Shown: one piece after another, positions 59,523-64,000 of the stretch
Layout: each line of letters begins with the position of its first letter
How positions within the stretch are numbered: position 1 is the stretch's first letter
From: Marinoscillum sp040222955
GTDB lineage: Bacteria > Bacteroidota > Bacteroidia > Cytophagales > Cyclobacteriaceae
Reading direction: 5' to 3'
Length of the DNA: 64,000 nucleotides
Assembly (NCBI RefSeq): GCF_040222955.1
Contig: NZ_JAVKCA010000022.1
Coordinates: 124,001 to 188,000 of the forward strand
The notes under the pieces: model-generated
Database searches by the model: none
What the model saw: only the letters and a program-made list of their open reading frames with translations
Told to the model about the DNA's origin: nothing
Translations under genes and position numbers: made by a program

Positions 59523-62120
59523 TTACTGATCACAGTAAATCCGGTCATATTCTTCGGGGCGGAAAGCCTGAGACCGGATGGGCTCTCCGGCCAGGTTAAA
59601 ATATGTCACCACGAAAAAAGCTGCCGTTTTGAGGTGTTGCTCGGCAAAAAACAAAGGTGTCTCCTCTGTTCCCAGATTTAAAATATCGTTGTACTGCATG
59701 GGGAGCAAAATCCCCCTGGTGTCACTCATCAGCCCATGGCCGTCTTCTCCCACCACAATGGCCAAAGACTGGCCGTCCACAGTAAACCACGGACGCACCG
59801 ACCGGACCGCATCCAACACTACTTCATTTTGAAAAGTCCTGAGTGACCACATGGGCCCTGACCGCACCCAGCAGGTAGTGTCATTCCATTTCAAAAGTTG
59901 ATCGAATTCTACAGGAAGCATCCATTTATTCGCGCCATTCACCAGGCCCACTTTACCCGCTTTTTTTACTTCATAGTATGGACCAAAGGTCTGGATTCTT
60001 GCCTCGTACTCCGAGGGCAGGAGCACCCCATTGCGTAGGTCCAGGCATCCGATCTTTCCATCCTGTAATAGAAAAACCAACCCGCTCTTCTCATCAATCA
60101 CTTCATATTTGAAAGGTAAAACTTCCTTGCCTTTGGCATTCATGAGGCCTATTTTCTTCCCTTTTTTCACTCGAAACAAGGAGTCTGTCAGAAGAGCCAC
60201 TTCATCCAGCTGAGTCTCCATTATCACCTCTCCCGAAGCTCCTATAACCAATTGTTTTTTGGCCTGACTCAGCAGCAGATAGCTCGCCTTTGATTCACCC
60301 TCCTGCGACCCGATAACCCTGATTCCTTCGCCTGAACTCAATGTCCTTGTCAAACCATTCTGAAACAAGAGTTGATTCTGATCACCTCTTTTGACATAGG
60401 CGGCTTCCCGGGATAGGAGCTTTACCGAATCGAGGCCCGTGAGCAAATCCACTGATTCCTGACCCAGTCGGGAGAGTAGCATCCAGGCATCCGGATTTCT
60501 GAAAGCCAACCACCCGTCGTTTATTTCAATCTCAGTAAATACCGGCGCCTTCCTTTTGTGAAACTCATCCAAAAGGTAATACCCTTCTGAATCTTTCACG
60601 TACCAAAACGAGCCATCAAAATAGATGTGGTGAGCGGACAGGGGCACCAATACCTCCAGATTCTTGCCTATCAAACCCTCCTGATCTTCCCAGAACACCT
60701 GCACCAGACTGTCACCAATCATTTCATAGTCATCATACTGAAATGATAATCCGGAGGAGAACCCATTCGCTACCTCGCTGGCATTTGAAACTGCAAAAAG
60801 GCCATCAGATTCAAACATGATGAATGACCCAAGGGAAGTAATAGAAGTATAAGCAGGCTTAGCCAGCAGATATCCACCTGGCGTCAATAGCCCCCATTCA
60901 TAATTATGCTTAAAAGCAATCCATCCATTGGATAGGATCAAAGCATCATCCACGGTCAATCCTGAAATTTGATGACCTGAACTATGGTACAGGAAGCCCT
61001 GACCATCGCGATACACTATCCTGACAGCTTCACTGATCTCTTTTATATCCTCCACACCTGAAACAATGACCTGCCCCAACCGATTGACCACAGCACTCCT
61101 CCCATCCGCCTGCACCTGCAGCCAGTCACTGGTGATACCCCCGCAGATGTAATCTTCTGAAATCTCCGAGTAGGAAGGCGCAATAATCGGAACTCCCTTC
61201 AGGTCCATTAGTCCAAACCTATTGGCTTCCAGAAATGGCAGGAGAAGTTTATCCCGCAGCTGAGCAATGCTTTGTAATGAATCAGGCAGGGGGTGCAACC
61301 TCGCGATCAGGTGAAGGGAGTCACGGGCACCGAGGTAATACAGCATGTCAGCCGCTTTTTTTCTCAAATGTGATGCCGGGTATCTCTGAATGAACCAGGT
61401 GTAGTCCGACCACCGGTTCAGAATGGTGCGGCGCTCAAAAATGATTTCCTCTGCCATTTTCCGAAAAGGGGTATCCGGATGATCCTCCAAAAACTTAATA
61501 TAGCTTTCCAGCCGGTCATCTTTGGTGTAATCCTTAAAAATCAACGACTGATACCGGCTACGAGCATCCGACACAAAAGTAGATTGGGGGTAATCCTCAA
61601 AAAATCGCTCATAAGCCTGCCAGGTGTCCTGCTGGGAGGCTTGTCCGAAAGCCAGACTGTCACGCATAAAAATGGCCCGACCTTTCTTCACAGCTTCCTG
61701 AAATTTTACCAGATACTGCTCAAACCCCGAGACGGACATTTCCTCCTCCGTCCTGGAAAAAGCAGCCAATTCTACCCGCTGTTTTTGGGCTACTAGTCTG
61801 GAGGAATCCAGCCCTGCCTCCCTGAGTTCACCCCGGCTCTCCTCAGACGCCATGGCCAGATCAGACAATGCCGTAGTGATATAGGTATAAGCTGAATCTA
61901 CCTGGTAGATCTGATACCGGTCTTCTAAAAAGAGGAGTGACATATAGTACCTCGCTCCCGGATTCACAATCTCCTTCTCCAGGGATTTACGGGCCACTTT
62001 TTCGGCCTTTTCGTAGTCTCCCTTTTCCATCAGTTTTTGGAGTTTCTCCAGGGGGCCGGCCCACAGGGAAGTACCTAAATGAGCCGTTAATAAAACAATT
62101 ATGAAAAACTTCTTCGCCAT
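59523..62120 (-). CDS. Secreted WG-repeat protein with TPR-like N-terminus
   Basis: The start is ATG 62118-62120, giving a signal peptide (MAKKFFIIVLLTAHLGTSLWA); the frame extends to 62171 without reason. The 865 residues begin with TPR-like helices (LEKLQKLMEKGDYEKAEKVA and following, to about 280) and continue as WG/beta-propeller-like repeats, for example GLMDLKGVPIIAPSY, GLLTPGGYLLAKPAY, GLMNAKGKEVLPFKYE and GLMSDTRGILLPMQY. Such proteins are exported in Bacteroidota and of unknown role. Confidence 0.85.
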   Translation of the reverse strand: MAKKFFIIVLLTAHLGTSLWAGPLEKLQKLMEKGDYEKAEKVARKSLEKEIVNPGARYYMSLLFLEDRYQIYQVDSAYTYITTALSDLAMASEESRGELREAGLDSSRLVAQKQRVELAAFSRTEEEMSVSGFEQYLVKFQEAVKKGRAIFMRDSLAFGQASQQDTWQAYERFFEDYPQSTFVSDARSRYQSLIFKDYTKDDRLESYIKFLEDHPDTPFRKMAEEIIFERRTILNRWSDYTWFIQRYPASHLRKKAADMLYYLGARDSLHLIARLHPLPDSLQSIAQLRDKLLLPFLEANRFGLMDLKGVPIIAPSYSEISEDYICGGITSDWLQVQADGRSAVVNRLGQVIVSGVEDIKEISEAVRIVYRDGQGFLYHSSGHQISGLTVDDALILSNGWIAFKHNYEWGLLTPGGYLLAKPAYTSITSLGSFIMFESDGLFAVSNASEVANGFSSGLSFQYDDYEMIGDSLVQVFWEDQEGLIGKNLEVLVPLSAHHIYFDGSFWYVKDSEGYYLLDEFHKRKAPVFTEIEINDGWLAFRNPDAWMLLSRLGQESVDLLTGLDSVKLLSREAAYVKRGDQNQLLFQNGLTRTLSSGEGIRVIGSQEGESKASYLLLSQAKKQLVIGASGEVIMETQLDEVALLTDSLFRVKKGKKIGLMNAKGKEVLPFKYEVIDEKSGLVFLLQDGKIGCLDLRNGVLLPSEYEARIQTFGPYYEVKKAGKVGLVNGANKWMLPVEFDQLLKWNDTTCWVRSGPMWSLRTFQNEVVLDAVRSVRPWFTVDGQSLAIVVGEDGHGLMSDTRGILLPMQYNDILNLGTEETPLFFAEQHLKTAAFFVVTYFNLAGEPIRSQAFRPEEYDRIYCDQ

Positions 62121-62253
62121 CTTTTCTATCCTGCCAGTTGCGCAAAATAATAACAAATATTCACGACGCACATCAAAAAAAGGAGTCCCTGTTTATTGAG
62201 TCAAAGAATATTCCCGTTTAAACGTAATTTGCTCCGTTTATTCATTTGCCCTG

Positions 62254-62282
62254 TTGCTTTTTAAGTGCTTTTAATACATTTA
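62254..62282 (+). promoter_or_regulatory. Promoter of the putative small RNA
   Basis: TTG (62254-62256) and TACATTTA (62275-62282) are 18 bases apart. The -7 element differs from TAnnTTTG only at its last base. Transcription would start near 62289. Confidence 0.4.
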
Positions 62283-62288
62283 CCTAAT

Positions 62289-62415
62289 TAATTCGCAAAG
62301 GCGAGTAAATTTTAGGCGGTGATTGATCTGACGAAAGTCAGATCCTAAGATTCGATTCCAACCAGTTATGGATCGATCTTAAACTGGGGGCAAGTTTACT
62401 TGCCCCCTTTTTTTT
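62289..62415 (+). ncRNA. Candidate structured small RNA ending in a perfect terminator
   Basis: Both flanking genes are on the minus strand, yet this 130-base stretch carries a plus-strand promoter and terminator. Four helices follow each other: TCGC/GCGA (62293-62304, AAAG loop); GATCTGAC/GTCAGATC (62325-62344, perfect, GAAA tetraloop); TAAGAT..CGAT..CC with GGATCGATCTTA (about 62346-62382, two single-T bulges); and GGGGGCAAGT/ACTTGCCCCC (62386-62407) followed by eight T. I do not recognise it as tRNA, tmRNA, SRP RNA, RNase P RNA or a known riboswitch, and no plus-strand gene follows for it to regulate in cis. Confidence 0.55.
62386..62415 (+). terminator. Terminator of the putative small RNA
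   Basis: Ten-base perfect arms and a run of eight T give a strong intrinsic terminator read on the plus strand. The minus strand shows no T run after the stem, so it is not the end of the dicarboxylate transporter gene. Confidence 0.85.
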
Positions 62416-62461
62416 GCTCGCCTATTCATTCGATATTCAACTGGTCCCGGAGCCTGCTACC

Positions 62462-63961
62462 CTAGTCATGGATCAAGTCATCTAAGCTTTGAAATTCCCT
62501 AAATGTTTCCGGGAAAAGATTGGGATTTATATCCCATAAGTATGGAAGCGCGTAATAGGTGGCTATCGTAATCAACATGATGGAAATAAGGTTCATCCAG
62601 AATCCGGCTCTGATCATATCCGGTATTCGCAAGTAGCCAGACCCGAAGACCACCGCATTGGGGGGTGTGGCCACTGGAAGCATAAAAGCACACGAAGCGG
62701 CCAGGGTTACAGGCACCATAATCATAAATGGATGCAAATTGAAAGACAGGGCCATCGGAGCAAGCACTGGCAAAAGCATGGCCGTGGTGGCCAGATTGGA
62801 AGTGATCTCTGTCAGAAAATTGACAATAGTTACGAGCACCAAAATGAGGACAATCAATGTAAGTCCATCCATTCTGGTCATTTGGTTGGCAATCCACTCA
62901 GCCAGACCGGTGCTAGTGAACCCTTTGGCCAGGGCCATTCCACCACCAAAGAGCAAAATGATACCCCAGGGTAGTTTCACAGCTTCTTTCCACTTGATCA
63001 GTTTTCTTGACCGTGTTTTATCGGGGATTACGAAAAGAACCACCGCTGAAGTCATGGCTATGATGGTATCATCCAGCCCCGGAATCACTTTTTGCAGCAG
63101 GGATCTGAAGATCCACGCAAAAGCAGTACACATAAACACCACCAACACCGCCTTCTCTTCAAAGCTGACTTTGCCCAATGCACGAATCATGTCACGGATT
63201 TCGTCCCTGCCTCCGGGAAACTCGATTTCATCAAACCGAAAGGCATATTTGGTAAGATACCTCCAGCAAATCACCGTGAGCACTGCGGAAGTCGGCAGAC
63301 CAAACATCATCCAGTCAAAGAAACCCAGTTTGACATTATAGATTTCTTCCAAAATGCCCGCCAGTACCAGGTTAGGAGGTGTTCCAATCAGCGTAGCTAT
63401 GCCACCAATCGACGCACTATAGGCAATACCGAGCATCAGCGCTTTGCCCAGGGCATTTCCGTCATGAGCAGATCCGTTGGTGTTTTTCTTGAACTGCGAA
63501 ACTATGGCTGTACCGATAGGAAGCATCATCACTGAGGTAGCCGTATTGGAGATCCACATGGAGAGGAAAGCCGTGGCTACCATAAACCCAAGGATGATGT
63601 TGGAAACATTGGAACCTATTATGCGAATAATATTCAGGGCAATGCGCTTATGAAGGCCCCATTTTTCTATGGCAATGGCCAAAATAAAGCCTCCCATGTA
63701 TAGGAAGATATACTTATGCCCGAACGACTCAGTGGTACTTCCAATATCCAGTGCTCCGGTCAGAGGGAAGAGCAATATTGGCAGCAGGGCCGTCACAGCA
63801 ATGGGGACCGCTTCCATCACCCACCAAATCGCTATCCATACAGTAGACGCGAGGACATGATAGGCCTCCAGGTTCATGGATTGGGGTGGTCCCACTAACT
63901 CCATAATCAGGAACGAAAGCGGACCTAAAAGCAAAGCAAAAGTCTTGTTATACTTTCTCAT
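62462..63961 (-). CDS. DASS-family sodium/dicarboxylate symporter (SLC13-like)
   Basis: The 499 residues form about 11-12 membrane helices. The SLC13 hallmarks are SNTATSVMM (first SNT motif), the LIGTPPNLVLAG segment and a second ITSNLATTAMLLPVLAPM. Such transporters import succinate, malate, fumarate or citrate with Na+. The full gene fits in the window, with its start 39 bases from the right edge, so its upstream promoter is cut off. It is not in an operon with the genes to its left. Confidence 0.93.
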   Translation of the reverse strand: MRKYNKTFALLLGPLSFLIMELVGPPQSMNLEAYHVLASTVWIAIWWVMEAVPIAVTALLPILLFPLTGALDIGSTTESFGHKYIFLYMGGFILAIAIEKWGLHKRIALNIIRIIGSNVSNIILGFMVATAFLSMWISNTATSVMMLPIGTAIVSQFKKNTNGSAHDGNALGKALMLGIAYSASIGGIATLIGTPPNLVLAGILEEIYNVKLGFFDWMMFGLPTSAVLTVICWRYLTKYAFRFDEIEFPGGRDEIRDMIRALGKVSFEEKAVLVVFMCTAFAWIFRSLLQKVIPGLDDTIIAMTSAVVLFVIPDKTRSRKLIKWKEAVKLPWGIILLFGGGMALAKGFTSTGLAEWIANQMTRMDGLTLIVLILVLVTIVNFLTEITSNLATTAMLLPVLAPMALSFNLHPFMIMVPVTLAASCAFMLPVATPPNAVVFGSGYLRIPDMIRAGFWMNLISIMLITIATYYALPYLWDINPNLFPETFREFQSLDDLIHD

Positions 63962-64000
63962 TTCTCCTCTTAAGAAACACTGTGTTACTTATTCAGACCT

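Noticed and set aside
62346..62362. tRNA-like T arm (TTCGATTCC)
   Set aside because: No acceptor, D or anticodon arm can be folded around it; the segment pairs instead with the downstream GGATCGATCTTA.

Overview
The window looks like a chromosomal segment from a member of the Bacteroidota, most likely of the Cytophagales type. The evidence is a serine peptidase ending in a type IX secretion sorting domain, several lipoproteins and DUF4382, DUF4097, DUF1573 and DUF4293 proteins, an unusually long NusB, HEIGH-type (M57) metalloproteases, Bacteroidota-style promoters (TTG/TTTG then TAnnTTTG) and few Shine-Dalgarno sites. Coding density is high. I saw no rRNA, tRNA, CRISPR array or complete insertion sequence.

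Layout. 1-4.4 kb: the tail of a probable Y1 transposase, then a five-gene minus-strand operon made of a peptidoglycan hydrolase, a three-segment membrane protein, a patatin phospholipase, a small unknown protein and a secreted or outer-membrane protein. 4.5-15.4 kb: lipoproteins, AMP nucleosidase, a second patatin placed directly behind a MntA/HepT toxin-antitoxin pair, a fused FAD/Fe-S oxidoreductase, a VapBC-like pair, a secreted endonuclease-fold hydrolase and a glycogen branching enzyme. 15.7-18.9 kb: an ECF sigma factor, a membrane anti-sigma-like protein with HEAT repeats and two DUF4097 envelope proteins, closed by a strong terminator. 19.2-22.1 kb: a small STAS-like protein and a MacB/FtsX-type permease.

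22.2-33.7 kb is one long plus-strand array. It begins with a predicted peptide or amide ligase cluster (transglutaminase-DUF2126, ATP-grasp-alpha-E, transglutaminase). It continues with an ethanolamine-type permease, an iron alcohol dehydrogenase, a gamma-glutamyl hydrolase and an aldehyde dehydrogenase. The second half resembles a gamma-glutamylated amino-alcohol pathway that lacks its glutamine-synthetase-like ligase. An AT-rich Schlafen-like (AlbA_2) gene follows as an apparent insertion.

35-46.4 kb holds envelope and degradative genes: a bile-acid-type symporter, an acyltransferase, a MORN-like protein, an M14 peptidase, an epimerase, duplicated M57 metalloproteases and an S8 peptidase whose catalytic Asp appears to be Glu. 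46.5-64 kb is mostly housekeeping: HtpG, TruA, two convergent half-transporters that look like a split heterodimer, a branched-chain amino acid dehydrogenase, the NusB-YtxH-DUF1573-YajC-YbbR-CoaE run, a WG-repeat protein and a dicarboxylate transporter. Between the last two lies an intergenic block with its own promoter, three or four hairpins and a perfect terminator, which I read as a small RNA gene.

The best candidates for something undescribed are the five-gene envelope operon (162-4368), the ligase/gamma-glutamyl array (22191-33707) and the structured RNA (about 62289-62415).
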